Of a stretch of DNA of 64,000 nt, positions 48,029 to 60,068 are shown piece after piece. Each line of letters opens with the position of its first letter. Positions within the stretch are counted from its first letter, which is position 1. This stretch comes from Chinchilla lanigera. Taxonomy: Eukaryota; Chordata; Mammalia; Rodentia; Chinchillidae. The notes under the pieces were generated by a model. The model saw nothing but the letters and a program-made list of their open reading frames with translations. It ran no database searches and was not told the origin of the DNA. The position numbers and the translations under genes were made by a program. Location: the NCBI RefSeq assembly GCF_000276665.1, contig NW_004955502.1, positions 4,059,010-4,123,009 on the forward strand. Direction: 5' to 3'.

Positions 48029-49129
48029 ATTTACATCTTTTGACATTAGTTACAAGTGATGGAAAGACTAATTTTAAAAAAGAGCTACCATTAAAGCAAG
48101 GCCAAAAACAATACATTGCACAGATCCTGGTTTTTAAATACCACTTGCCAGTAAAAATATTAAGAAATGGTTCATTTTAGGGACTTGTTAGGAAAAAGGA
48201 TGGTGGTGTCATAAGCACAACAGTCTCACACATTCATACGCACACTGCCATAGCAACACATCTACTAAATTGGAATAATAAGACATTATTAGCATGGATG
48301 ACCTACAAATTAATATTTTGTGTTTCTGTGAATTTTGCATTATGTGTGTTTTGCCATGGTGAAAAACTGAACATATCATACCAAAGAGACACAGGAGCCA
48401 ACTTAAGAGCCAAAATTGTAGTAACTGGGTTGTTGTACCCTATTGACAAAATAATTATCCATGAGTTACAGTGGTACAAATAAACAATTCATGTATTTAT
48501 TGACCTATTTTAGCACTCTCTGTGTGTGTGGTACTAGGAGTTAAACTCATGACCTCATTGAGCTACATCCCTGCCTCCTCCTTGTATTTTGAGACAGGGT
48601 CTTCTTAAGTTACTAAGTTACCCAGTCCAGCCATCTCCTTCCTCAGCCACCCAGAGAGGTAGGATTATAGGAGTGTGCCACCATGCCCTGCCAAGGCATT
48701 AGCAAACATGAAAAAAATACCATTTTCAGTACAATGCTGGACTCATCAATATTATTTTATAAGCACCATAAAGTGAACTAGGAGGCAGCACACCAATTCC
48801 AGCTACTATACAGTACTTGAGAGGTAAATGCAAGAAAATCACAAAGTTTGGGCCAGCTGGGAAAATTTGGGAGACCATTTCAAAAAATGAGTGAAGGCAG
48901 AGCTGGAGATGTAGCAGTGCCAGGGATCTTGTTTAGCATACTTCAGGCCCTGGGTTCAGTCTCCAGTACCACAAACAAAAGAACTGTTTCTCACAGAAGA
49001 ATTGTAAGTAATATGAGTAGAGACATTCTACTCTTCAAAAGGTGGAGCTTAACAAACAAACAAAAACCCAAAAAGGTGGAGCTTAATTACCTTGATTCAT
49101 TTTGAGTTGCACTGGATTTACTGACTTGT

Positions 49130-49680
49130 CGAATTAGAGTATGGAAAGAAAAGGAGTAACTTTTTAAAAACCTGGAAAAGACAATCTTAGGAGACCAAGG
49201 TGAACATCTGCAGTGAAAAGTCAGTGATAGCATGTACCCTCAGTGTGATGTGATGAAAGGGCACTTTATCTCTCGTGTTCTTTCTCAAACCCACAGCCCT
49301 CAACCAAATCCTGAGAAAACATCAGACAGATATAGATTGGAGGCATTCTGTATATTACCGACCAGTTTCTTCCAGAGTATCAAGGTCATGAAAGGCAATG
49401 AAAGACTGAAAAACACAAAGAGGAAACTAAGGAGACATGATCACTTAATGCATTGTATCCTGGATTGGATCATGGAGCAGAGAGAGTATTAGTACAGTAG
49501 CTGGTAAAATCTAAAAATAAGGAGTTAATGATGTACCAATGCTGATTACTGAGGGGTTTTTTTGTACACATGTATAAGGGTAGTAGATATTAACATTAGG
49601 ATGAAGGGTACACAAAAATTCCAAATTACTTTTGCAACTTTTTTTGCAAATCTAAAATTATTCCAAAATTACATTCATAT
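49130..49680 (+). mobile_element. L1M 3'-end-like relic
   Basis: gaggaaactaaggagacatg and attgtatcctggattggatc follow one another, as in sense 3' UTRs of mammalian-wide L1. The short ORF across it is not a gene. Confidence 0.55.
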
Positions 49681-49938
49681 ACAGTAATTTTAATGGCCAA
49701 GGCTTGTCTAACTTTTGTAAACGGAACATTTTGATTTTTAAAAAGCTTGTAGATAGAGAAAAAATATTCTACAGGTCGTTTTATGCATCTTGTAAAGTCT
49801 TGGGTTCTAAAACTTCTACACTAAACAATCTCCCTGTCTATACAGGAAGATGACAGGGAAGTTTCCTAACTCTATTTAGTTTAGGGTTGAAAAGAAATAC
49901 CAAGTTTAAAATTAAATTCTAGGCTTCATTGTATCCTT

Positions 49939-50025
49939 TTTTTTTTCTTGGTACTGGGAATCAAACTCAGGACCTTGTGCTTGTCAGGCAGGCACTTGTG
50001 CCACTGAGCTATATCCCCCCAACCC
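49939..50025 (-). mobile_element. ID SINE, antisense
   Basis: T-run, ttggtactgggaatcaaact to ctgagctatatccccc. Confidence 0.87.
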
Positions 50026-50225
50026 CATATTTTTATCTTTAAGAGTAAAAAATCCTAACGCACATTTTGATTTTAGATCATTAACAAATTTTTAAAACAA
50101 CTGCACTTCAAATTAGATAAGGTAGTTTATGATTGGAAAATTCAATTCTCATACCAAACAAATGCTTTTTTATCTTAAACATCTTGTATTCTTGCGTTAA
50201 ACTTAAGGGATACTTTTTTCTTTTT

Positions 50226-50343
50226 TTTTTTTCTTTGAGGCAGTGCCTCACTATATAGCCCCAGCTGGCCTTGAACTCAAAGTGATCCTCCTTTCTCAAT
50301 CTCCCGAGTGCTAGGATGTAGGCATGTGCCACCACAACCAGCA
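50226..50343 (-). mobile_element. B1-type SINE, antisense
   Basis: ctttgaggcagtgcctcact start, cagctggccttgaactcaaa, gccaccacaaccagc end. Confidence 0.85.
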
Positions 50344-51074
50344 ATACTTTCATTTTTGCAATTCATTTTTTAAAAATGACTTAATTTTTCCTAGTAGTAT
50401 AGGAAAATGTTGCAAATATTAAAAGGGTAGTTATAAAGTCTGGAAATAGGGACAGATGTATATAGTAGTTTGTTAATATTATAGTTCGTAATAAGGTTAT
50501 AGATATGTGTGGTAATCCTTACTAGCAATGGATGGTCCAGTGCACTGTATCAAATTGCAAAGAATATAGTTTGCTTGTTTATGTTTTGCAATACTGATGA
50601 TTGACTCCAGGGCCTTCACACTGAACTATTATCCCCAGCCTTTTTAAAAAAATTTTTGTTTTGAGACAGTCTTTTAAGTTGCCCAGAGTGGACTCAAATT
50701 TATGATCCCTCCTGCCTCAGTCTCACAGTGTGCTAGTTACAGGTGTATACCATCATGTCTGACAGAAAAAGAGTTTATTAATGCAGCATTTTCATCAGCT
50801 CCTGTACATGTCTATATGATTTACTGTTTCAGATTATTTATGTCAGTTATTTTCACTGAATAAATCTGTGCTTTTGGCATACCCCAGTATAAAGTAATTA
50901 AACAAGTTCAAACTAAGAAAGAAATCTGTATTTCCAGACTTTGTAGCTACCCTGTAACTTATTAATAATCTGTAGTATTTTAAAATACCTACTTTTGTAT
51001 TGTCCATAATTTTTAAAAGACAGTATTACCATATTTGCTTCAGATTCTTTGCTTCTGTGTTACTTTTTTTCCAG

Positions 51075-51193
51075 GGAGGGGAGTTGAGACAGGGTCTTGA
51101 TATTAGTTCAGGCTGGCTTCGAACTTGTGGCAGTCTTCCTGCCTCAGCCTCTCGAGTTCTGGGATTACAGGGATATACCACCATGCCCAGTGT
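51075..51193 (-). mobile_element. B1-type SINE, antisense
   Basis: gagttgagacagggtcttga start, tcaggctggcttcgaacttg, tctgggattacagggatata, ccaccatgcccag end. Confidence 0.86.
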
Positions 51194-51544
51194 GTGCTAC
51201 ATTTTAAACTCAGTATTTTTATTTTTTCAAAATGTAGAACTATAAAAACTAGGCACTACAAAGCAGTTATTTAAGAGTAAGACTATATTATATCTGTATA
51301 TAATTCTTCATTGTGAAAAAGGTACACAGTATAAAAATACACATTGTAAATCCAAGATACTGCCATTAGGAGCTGAAATTGTACCTTTTTTATGGCACCA
51401 TTAGTACTACTACATTTAAGGTAAATTCTTATCTTCGCAATTTGTATCCTCACAAATCTTAAGAGTGGCAGAGTGGAAATTACCTGGGTATACCTAATGT
51501 CACCCTAGTCATCAATAATGATGCAGTTTGACAGTATTTAGATT

Positions 51545-51725
51545 CTGATATTTCTATTTAATTGTGTGACCATGACGTTAGTTAACCTAATTGTACCTCA
51601 CTTTCCTCATCTATAAAGTACTAATAATGTACACTTTAAAGATGTGTGCAGTAAAAGGGATTAATAGATATAAAGCACTTAGAATACTTGGCACGTGATA
51701 CTCAGTATTTGCTAACTGCTTTCCA
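51545..51725 (+). mobile_element. MIR SINE relic
   Basis: ctcactttcctcatctataa, aagcacttagaatacttggc and tactcagtatttgctaactg occur in MIR order. Confidence 0.7.
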
Positions 51726-52194
51726 AATACACTATCAGCACTGTTACTACTTTCACCTTTTGTGATTTCCATAGTTTTTTATTTTGTGTTTTGACTTCTA
51801 TAATGTAAGAATATGAAATCCTTTCAAGAAAAATTTTTGGGATTTATGTTTAATTGAACTGATAACAGACTGTCATGAATAGAAAAATTGGTCAGTAGTG
51901 CAAATAGATTTATAAATAAATAGAATATCCTCTTGGATTTTCTGATGAAGCAGCAGTGCTTTTAGAAGCTTTTATTTAGCGCAGAAAAGTAATTGTAGCT
52001 CCCTAGTCTGTTACACTCTGCAGTTTTACTCATACAATGCTTTTATTCCACAGCTAGGTACAAGGCTTTTGCTTTTTCCCAAAATTAGTAGGTTTGGGAC
52101 TTACATGGATATAGTATTTAGGACATTTAGCTACTAAGAATTATATTTAAAACATTGTGTATGAAATTTGACAAAGTAACTTAATATTTTAAGA

Positions 52195-52325
52195 CGTGGA
52201 CATGGTCGCATGTACCTATTGTCCTAGCTACTTGGAAGGCTGAGGCAGAAGTATTGTTTGAGCCCAGAGAGTTTGAGGCCAGCCTGGATAACATGGCAAG
52301 ACCTGTCTCAAATAATTTTTAAAAT
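52195..52325 (+). mobile_element. B1-type SINE, diverged
   Basis: gtggacatggtcgcatgtac head, tgaggcagaagtattgtttg, gagtttgaggccagcctgga, caagacctgtctcaaa end. Confidence 0.78.
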
Positions 52326-52846
52326 AAAATTGTGACTATTACAAAAGGATGATAATCTGAATTTATTTTTATTCAACTGTGCCTTTTATGGGCTCTGATA
52401 GATTGATAATCTGAGTAAAACATTGTTTATTAGGGATCTCATTATGCCTTAAGCCTTAGTATATTTATGTAATGCGGTTTAACCTTCTGATTTTTGATTT
52501 TCGTTTTTTCCTTATGGAACTGAGGATTAAGCCCAAGGCCTTTCTCATGCTAGGCAGATACTCTGCTACCAACCTACATTTCCATCCCTTTTTAAATTTT
52601 GAGACAGGGTGTTACTGAGTTACCCAGGCTTGTCTTGAACTTGTGATACTCCTGCCTCAGCCTCCCAAGTAGTTGTGATTAGAGTGCCACCATAATCCAG
52701 CTGCGGTTTTACTGTTTTATAGTATCATTTTATATGATGAAGCTGTGATTTACTTTTAATAAATTTATTGTAAGTATCCCCTTAACTTTTTTATTTTGAA
52801 AACTGCATTTCTTGTTTGAGTAAACTATATAAATTTCCTTTTCTAG

Positions 52847-52917
52847 GAAAGAATACCCACCTCATGTCCAAAAAGTTGAAATTAATCTTGTAAGGTTAAG
52901 TCGACCCCAGGGTGTTG
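52847..52917 (+). CDS. SENP6: SENP6 coding exon 7
   Basis: A 71-nt exon. The first base completes an Arg codon with AG from the previous exon. It then reads [20 protein letters not shown] followed by QGV, clear SENP6 sequence. The acceptor is TTCCTTTTCTAG and the donor is TTG|GTAAGT. It ends in phase 1 and the leftover G makes Glu with AA at the start of exon 8. Confidence 0.94.
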
Positions 52918-53156
52918 GTAAGTGTGCAGTTTTGTTACACTTGTGAAGGGTTTTGAGTTGTGCATGAAAGGTACAAATAAAAATAAGACTGAGTTGAGAA
53001 TGTTCCTACCTATAATAGAAATACGTACAAAAAATTTTTTTGGTAAGTGATTTGAGAATTTTAACTTGTGATACTGGTAAGGTGATTGAAGTCCGGTGAA
53101 TAAATTTGAAATCACAAGTCTAATGAGTACAGTTTTTGTTTTTAAAAAAATTGAAC

Positions 53157-53312
53157 CAGGCATGGTGGCGCACACCTGTAATCCCAGCACTCGGGAGGCT
53201 GAGGCAGGAGGATCGTTGCAAGTGCGAGACCAGCCTGGGCTACAAAATGAGCTCAAGGCCAGTCTGAGCTGCATAGTGAGACCCTGTCTCAAAAAGACAA
53301 AAAAAAAAAGGA
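53157..53312 (+). mobile_element. B1-type SINE, well preserved
   Basis: ccaggcatggtggcgcacac start with several CpGs kept, duplicated module (ccagcctgggctac / ccagtctgagctgc), gagaccctgtctcaaaaaga end and A-tail. Confidence 0.93.
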
Positions 53313-53939
53313 ATAAAATAATTGAGTGTAGAAGACCTGGAGCTGTATTACAGTGTTATCTTTTTCAGTTAATGATTTTATCCTAAATTTAGGGTGCATT
53401 AAGGAACTAAATTAAAATGAGGACATACCTGATGAAAAACTGTTAATAACAGATGTTGGAAAAGTAGTGTGAATAGAAATATATTTGTAAAAATTATATA
53501 TATATTTATATATGGAATACTAGGTTTTGTGGTGAAACAGTTTTCAATAAACTCATTAATGCTAAAATAAGAACAGGTGACATTTATGAAAAATATTTCA
53601 CTATCAGATTGATTCCTCATGTATATTCTCCCTGTCTTCCCCAGGAATTTGCTTGTTTAAAAGGTTCTAATGGCTCTTAGTTCCAAAATGTAATGATTTT
53701 AAATAGCTAGGTTTTCTTAATAGCTAAGAGTTTGTTTTGTGACACAGTCTTATTTTCTGCTGTTGAGTAAAAATCCTTTGTGCATATGTTGGACATATTC
53801 CTATATTACAGGTAATTGTCGAAACGTTATCCTTTCTTTTTGCAGTCACTTTGAATATGAATTATTATACTTTGCAGGACATAATTTAACTTGTGTTTAT
53901 GAAGTTTAGTGATAGTGACTGACTTTAACATTCTGTTGC

Positions 53940-54240
53940 ACTATCTCTATTAAGCTCTTCTTCTGTACCAGATACTAAGTAAATAGTGAGTAAGTAGTCA
54001 TTATTTACTGTTCTCCTATCCAAAATCCTTACAGCATAAATTGATCTTTTTCCTGTGTTCTGCACAGAGGATGAAGCTGAGGCTCAGAGTGACTAAATGT
54101 AATTTGCTCAAACATACAAAGCTAACAAATGGTAGAGCTGGTATCGGAACCTAGGTCTGTTTGATGCCAAGTTCTGTGCTTTTAAACATCACTTCTCAGC
54201 CTTTTGGCTAAGATCAAGTGTAACCACTATATTTTATTAT
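53940..54240 (-). mobile_element. MIR SINE relic, split by U2 fragment
   Basis: gatgaagctgaggctcagag, aaatggtagagctggtatcg, gttctgtgcttttaa then, after the insert, accactat: antisense MIR order. Confidence 0.65.
54188..54222 (+). pseudogene. U2 snRNA 5' fragment (35 nt)
   Basis: Matches U2 nucleotides 1-35 (core cttttggctaagatcaagtg) with two G-to-A differences at former CpGs. The rest of U2 and any A-tail are missing. It sits within the tttta-accactat portion of a MIR, with at most a very short (aac) duplication. Non-functional. Confidence 0.85.
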
Positions 54241-54429
54241 TTTCTTTATTCAGTCACATAGAAAGCCATTTTTAATCCTCAGAATTATGCAAGTATTATA
54301 TCCATTTAACAAATGCATTTCAGAGAGTTTAAGTGGTAGAGATTTAGATACTGACAGTTCAGACAGTTTTGCTATAAGTTACTAATTAAAGACCATTCAT
54401 GAGGTAATAGTCTTAATCTTTGTTGTTGT

Positions 54430-54985
54430 CAACTATTTTAAAATAGTGATACCTCAGTTGTAGAACTCAGTTTATTCCAAATTCATGTTCAAACACTGAA
54501 AAGTTTGAGAACTGAACATATGTTTCCCATAAGAAATTATTGAAAAGCAAATAATTTTTTCTGAGACCCAAAAATTACACTTATAAATTCATTTTTCCAG
54601 GGTTTTAACAAATTTCACAGTGATTCCTTTGACTATTGAGGGCCTCACGGTTTTTCTCTTAGCGTTACTGCTGGGATTACTCACTTTCTTTGGAGCCATA
54701 GATATATTTTATGCAAATAAAGTGCAAAAAATAAAATACAAGCGCTATATGATGTCTGGGCAAGAATGATGCTTAGACTGAAGTGTCACCCTTTTGTGTC
54801 CGCAGTGAGATGCAGCAAGTGTGAGTCACTCTCAGCCCATACAGGTTTTTTTATGTCTGATTTTTGGTTGGCCTATCAAGCAAAGTTATGAACACCAAGC
54901 AATTTTTTTTCTAACTTTGCCATTCGAGTAACGGAAAGTTTGAGCTTGGAGCCATTTGACAACAGAAGTATTGCTGTAATTATAG
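54430..54985 (+). mobile_element. Tigger-like DNA transposon relic
   Basis: tacctcagttgtagaactca near the start, tcccataagaaattattgaa and tctgagacccaaaaattaca are landmarks of an old nonautonomous DNA transposon; the right end reads gtaacggaaagtttgagctt. Family assignment from memory. Confidence 0.45.
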
Positions 54986-55590
54986 GCTTACAGAAAAGTT
55001 CCAAAACTAGGACAAAGAGATGACTTGGTGTCCTTCACTGAGCTTTTCCTGATGTGAACATCTTTTTAATAGACAGTACATTTATCAAAACTAAGAAATT
55101 CTTAACTAAGCTATTTTCCTTGTTCATAATTCATCAGTTTCTTACTAATGTCCTTTTTCTATTCCAGGATCTAATTTTGGGGTCCCCACATTGTATATTT
55201 AGTGTCAGCTTTTTTAGTTTATTTCACAATTTTGAAGACTCAGTTGGCTGCTTTGTGTAATGCCTCCTCCGTTGGGTTTGATGATGTCTCACTGTGAGAT
55301 TGACTGCATTTTGACAAAACTTACAGAAAGGATGTTGTACCTCCTCTCAGTGAGGGATACCAAGGATTACATGACATTCATAATACCTTGCTCCTGGCAA
55401 TACATACCTTGATCCCTTGGCTAAAGTAGTTTTTGCTGGATTTCTTCACTATAAAATACTGTTTTTCTGTTGGTACATAATAAAGATATTAAATGATGTA
55501 CTCCAAGACTATATAATTTTTCTGCATTTCCTCAAAGGTTCACCCACTGATTGTATTAACATCCATGGTGGGAGTTTTTTTTCTTTTGGC

Positions 55591-55663
55591 AATACTGGGG
55601 ATTGAACTCGGCCTCACATATAGTAGGCAAGGGCTTTATCACTGAGCCACATCCCTAGCCCCC
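55591..55663 (-). mobile_element. Old ID SINE, antisense
   Basis: caatactggggattgaactc to gagccacatccctagcccc. Confidence 0.8.
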
Positions 55664-56504
55664 CACCTTTTAAAATTGAAATAGGATCCTGATACAATCT
55701 CTAGGCTGGCCTAATACTTGAGATCCTCTATCCTCAGTCTCCAAGTAGTTGGAATTAGAAATACGCACAACCGCTCCCAGCTTAGTAGTGGGTCTTGCTG
55801 GCAACAGTTACTGTTTGATGCTTGGCTAATGGTCATTTTCTGTTTTCATCTCTTATATTTATTAATTTTTCTGTAAGGAAGTGTTGTACCTCTCTACATG
55901 ATTCTTTATATCTTTGAGCTGATGACTAATAAATGAAGTTTACATGGGCAATACTTGGCAGTCTTCAGGAAAGAGATGTGGGTATATTTAACTTGTAAAC
56001 TTTTTTTTGAAAGGAAGAGAATTATATGAGATGCTGCATCTTTTATTTAAGTAGTCTGCCAAGAAAAGTGTATATCAGGAAAAGAAAACCTTGTACATAT
56101 ATTTTAATACTAAATTTATTGAGAAATCATGAGATTAATACAAGTTATTTTCAGTCTCTACAACTACAAGAGGTGCATAAAGTGATTCCCGTTAGCTTCC
56201 AGACATTTATTAGTATAGCAAACTGCTAGAGTGTATATACTTTTTTTTTTTTTGCAGACTCTGTACATAGAAGGTCAACAGAGCCCTCTCTTTTTAACTT
56301 CTTCTGTGTTGAGTAGGTGAATATATATTTGGATGTAGGATGATTAGCAATGCCATAATAATAATAAATATATTGTTTCATGAAGGTTGTAATTTGTTTT
56401 AGCATTTTCCATTGGATATCTTAGGAACACTAGTTACTGGCATAGTTCCTGGAATAGTTTTCTGTTTAAAAGAAATACTTGCCTTTCTGTTGTTCTTTTT
56501 TTTG

Positions 56505-57330
56505 TTGTTATTTTTTTATTTTAAAGAGTAAAAGAAGGACAACATGGCAATAGGGGGATTCACCAAATTACAGACAAAGTGGTAGGACATTATCAATGGT
56601 GGTTATTTTACCTATTGGTATCTTCAAGATAGTTTCTCAGGAAAACAAATAGACAGATGTCTTGGCTATTTTTGTTGTTGTTGCTGGAAAAAAATACTTT
56701 ATGCCCAAAATTAAGGAAGGAAAGGTTTATTTTGCTTACAGTTTGTGGAGGTTTTAGTTTATACTTGGCAGGTTACAAGGCAGAGTAGCACAGGGCAGAG
56801 GGCTACAGCTCATGCCCACAGAACACAGCAAAAGCAACAACCACTCAAGGGAGGAATGGAGGCAAGCAGCCTCTTTCTCTCCCTTACGTATGTAAATTAT
56901 CCACCCCAGGGCGGGTTTAGCTCTCACACCCATAATCAATCAAACTCTAAAAGCCTGGCCCATGACAGCATGAGGCTTTGATGGGGACACAGACACAAAC
57001 CATAACAACAGATAAGTGAGTTACAGACAAAAATGCTAGGAAATTATCAGTGGTTGTTATACTATAGCTTGGTTTCTCAAAGTGGTCTCTTTGAGGGAAA
57101 ACAAATAGAGCTATGCATGAGTGATCAATCAAATAATCATTGACTGTTCTCAATGGTTGTTGTTGAAAACACAGAGTAACAAACATACATCCATTCACGA
57201 AATAGCGTAGGAACAATACAAACATTGCAGAGTTATGGGCAGATTGGTAGGAAATCATCAGTGGCTGCTGCAATACATGTTGGCATCCTCAAAGTGGTTT
57301 CTCAGGAAAACACATGCAAGAAAGATCCAA
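56505..57330 (-). mobile_element. L1 3' UTR repeats, antisense, interrupted by LTR
   Basis: Starts TTATTTTAAAGAGTAAAA as does the L1 3' end at 2455, then shows repeated units with caaagtggtaggacattatc / cagattggtaggaaatcatc and ggtttctcaggaaaacacat landmarks. An LTR interrupts it at 56658-57007. No ORF2 follows; a retroviral relic follows instead. Confidence 0.6.
56658..57007 (+). mobile_element. MaLR-like solo LTR with 5-bp TSD
   Basis: 350 bp, TGTCTTGG...CCATAACA, flanked by acaga on both sides (56653-56657, 57008-57012). The end ttgatggggacacagacaca and the aggtttattttgcttacag motif match MaLR LTRs. Confidence 0.72.
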
Positions 57331-57339
57331 CAAGTTACA

Positions 57340-57868
57340 GCCCAAGGGTTGCAAAAAATAGCAGATTACCTCCTCATCAGTGACTCCCCTCATTGAGGTG
57401 TGACAGCTGGAAGGAAGGCCGGGACTGAAAAGAAGGACTGAGATACCAACACCAGTGTCCAGCAACAGGCCGTCCACTTTTTCCTCTCTAGTCATGATTT
57501 CACGGGGCTCCTCCTTGAAGACAGCAGTCCAGCCAGAGGGAGAAGGCAGAGTATGCCCTGGGCCCCCTTCATTCCTGCCGGACCAGCTGGTAGGAGGGGT
57601 CCGAGCCCAGGGGCCCCCACTCCAGAGGGCAGCCCGACCTCCAGTGGCCACTCCCACAGTCAGGGCATGGCCCAGGAGGCCTCCCAGGGCAGTCCCTCCT
57701 GAGGTGGCCCGGCCCCCAACAGCACCCCCGCAGGGCCCCAAGAACCAGACCCAGGGTCTGCCTCTCCCACTGCTGCATCAAAAGCAGCCGTCCCCTCTCG
57801 GTCTCTCTGCCCTCTCCCCTTGGCTTCCCCCTCGCCATGGTCTGTTGTTCTTACCGACCCAGATTGTT
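57340..57868 (-). pseudogene. Class I ERV nucleocapsid/protease relic
   Basis: A GC-rich block in AT-rich DNA. On the minus strand one frame (57838 to 57569) carries a CX2CX3HX4C zinc knuckle at 57667-57629 and, before it, a degenerate knuckle at 57721-57689 lacking its first Cys. A second frame (57741 down to ~57300) carries a retroviral aspartic-protease start with the DTG triad at 57459-57451 and flanking residues like class I (gammaretrovirus-like) ERVs. The two parts are in different frames, the nucleocapsid frame stops at 57569, and no RT, envelope or LTR is attached. It is a broken relic. Confidence 0.65.
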
Positions 57869-58364
57869 TTTTTATTCTATTTGCCTTCTTTATTTTGAAT
57901 TTAAGTACTTGATACGAATTTTGAGAATCTATACACACAGATCAGCACTTATTTAGCAGTGGTAAAGTTTTATAGTTAAAAAACTAAAGCGTGCCAGGTA
58001 TTTTAGCAGCACATCCCTATAATCCCTGCGCTCTGGTATACTGAAGCAGGAGGATCACAAATTCAAGCCAACCTGGGCAAGGTAATGACTCAGTGAGTTT
58101 CTGTCTCAAAATAAAACTGTCCCAGTAAGTTACTAAGTTGCCCAGGCTAGGCTCAAACTTGTATCCTCCTGATCTCAGCTTCTCAGTGTTGAAATTAACA
58201 GGTATATACCTCCATGTTTAGCTTGAATGCATTTTAATGTAATTATAGTATGTGATTATAGCTTGGTCTTTTGCATATGTACAGAATCCTCTCACACTCA
58301 AGGCAGGGCTGCTCATTATCATGTTAAGGTAGTATAACCTTTTGGACCTTTTCCATATGTGTAT

Positions 58365-58553
58365 ACGGTCAGTTCTCTTTACATTTATATAATGTACATT
58401 AGGTATTACAAGTAATGTGGAGATGATTCATAGTGTACAGGAGGTACATAGATTATGTGCATCCCATTTCATATAAGTTATTTGTGCATTTGCAGGTTTT
58501 GCCATCTTTGAGGGGTCATAGAACAAGTCCCTAACAGGTAGCAAGGGAGGACT
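58365..58553 (-). mobile_element. MER2-like relic, antisense
   Basis: attaggtattacaagtaatg, gtgtacaggaggtacataga and aagggaggactac end match MER2 in reverse orientation to the copy at 13119-13437. Confidence 0.6.
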
Positions 58554-59937
58554 ACCCACCCATTTTTAAATACAATGTGTACTGTTATCTACATTGACTA
58601 CTGTTATCTACATTGTATTATGAATTTGCTTGTTTTTAAGTAGGATCTAACAGATACATATTTGAGCAATTTTGTGTAGCTTACAGAGTTTAGTAAAATA
58701 TGTTTATGAGGGAAAGGCATTCCTTTGTACACTAATGATTTCAGTAAGGCCAGAAAACTGGAGGGGAGAGGGTGTGTTTTGGGCTTTTGGTGGGTTTCGG
58801 TTTTTTGTTTTTTGAGTTAGTACCTCTCTGTGTTGCTCAAGTTGGTTTCTTATTCTTGGGTCAGTCAAATGGCCCTCCTACCTGAGCCTCTAAGTTGATG
58901 GAACATTGTGCCCTGTTTGGGTGGCTGTGGTTTAAGACTGCTGTGCTGCAGATTTCACACATAATTGGTATGTTTTGGGTAACTTTGTGTATTTTTTGCT
59001 TTCTAAAATACTGTCTCCATTTTTTTTTTTTTTTTTTACTTTTGCTACATTAGAGCACTTTAATAGTCACTTGTATAGAAATTGCTTTTTTATAACCAAT
59101 TAAAGTAAGCTATCCCTCATGCAAATAACACCTGAATGTTCTGCATAGGCAAGGTCTCTCTCTCTCTGTAACCTCATATGTAAGATCTTGGGAGGAAAAA
59201 AGGAATATTTTCCAGTTCTACTCCATGGCTAGAGGCTAAGTTTGTAAGATTCTAAATCTGTGCATAAATCATTACCTCTGTGTGACAAAGGGTAAACCAC
59301 CTTCAGAGATGGCATGAGGACGTCATGTTTTTCCCTCACTCATGTAATTTAATCTTTTGTATATGTCATAGTTTTGTCCCCGTCATGTGATTCGCTAATG
59401 CAGTAAACATGTATTTAATCCTTACCTTGTGCAGTCTCTAGATGCTGGGAAAACATTTGACTAAAATATTACTTCTGTTCTTTAAAAGCTATTACTAAGA
59501 GAAGCAGATCAGTACAAATAAATATAGTAAAATAAAATGAGTGCTTATGTAGGTACTGATAAAGGGTTAGGAAAGTTCCAGGATTGCTTATTGCACCAAG
59601 GGTGGACAGCGGCAGCTTCTTAGCAAAGAAAGTGTTGAATTCACCAGATAGATTGGATTGGCATTGCTTATGAAGAGAACAGTGTGTTTATGTGGGTAAA
59701 AGAGAAAACACCATGGAGAAATGTACCTCTTTGAGCTAAAGTTTGGAAGTAAGACTGAAGCAATATTATTAATTTTTGTTTGCCAAGATGAGATTTAGAT
59801 TGTTTTTCACCTTAGCTGCTGGAATGAATATTTTAATTGTTAGAGTGAAGGCATATTTTTGTGTTAGAACACTGTGGCAGTAGTGGGGAAGTACTTTTTT
59901 TTTTTTTCTTTTCTTTTCTTTTTGTTTGGGTTTTGAT

Positions 59938-60068
59938 TTTGGTTGTAGGAGACAAGATCTCCCTGTATAGCCCAGCTGATCTGGAAATTGATCCTGGCCT
60001 CAAACTCAGGATCCCCATGCCTCAGTCTCCCAAATGCTGAATTACAGGTGTGCACTGCCATACCCAGC
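59938..60068 (-). mobile_element. B1-type SINE, antisense
   Basis: ttggttgtaggagacaagat start, cctggcctcaaactcaggat, gctgaattacaggtgtgcac, ccatacccagc end. Confidence 0.82.

Larger units (their letters stand above)
40338..52846 (+). other. SENP6: SENP6 intron 6 (12.5 kb)
   Basis: GT-AG, phase 2. It contains B1 SINEs on both strands, several ID copies with clear target duplications, an L1 3'-end copy in antisense (~43180-44080), an L1M antisense fragment (~44570-44800), L2-like relics (~45940-46430), a second 100-N gap (47807-47906), an L1M 3'-end-like piece (~49130-49680) and a MIR (~51545-51725). About 46440-47150, 48180-48500 and 51800-52190 show nothing recognisable. Confidence 0.85.

Noticed and set aside
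47587..48180. 197-codon open frame
   Set aside because: It crosses two IDs, a 100-N gap and a B1; the length is an artefact of Ns.
49016..49090. Repeat of aaaggtggagcttaa around a CAAA-rich stretch
   Set aside because: Only about 20 bases lie between the copies; too little to call an insertion rather than a local duplication.
54188..54222. Functional U2 snRNA gene
   Set aside because: Only the first 35 nt are present, with two changes, inside a MIR.
57455..57898. Plus-strand 147-codon proline-rich frame
   Set aside because: It is the opposite strand of the ERV relic, whose recognisable motifs are on the minus strand.
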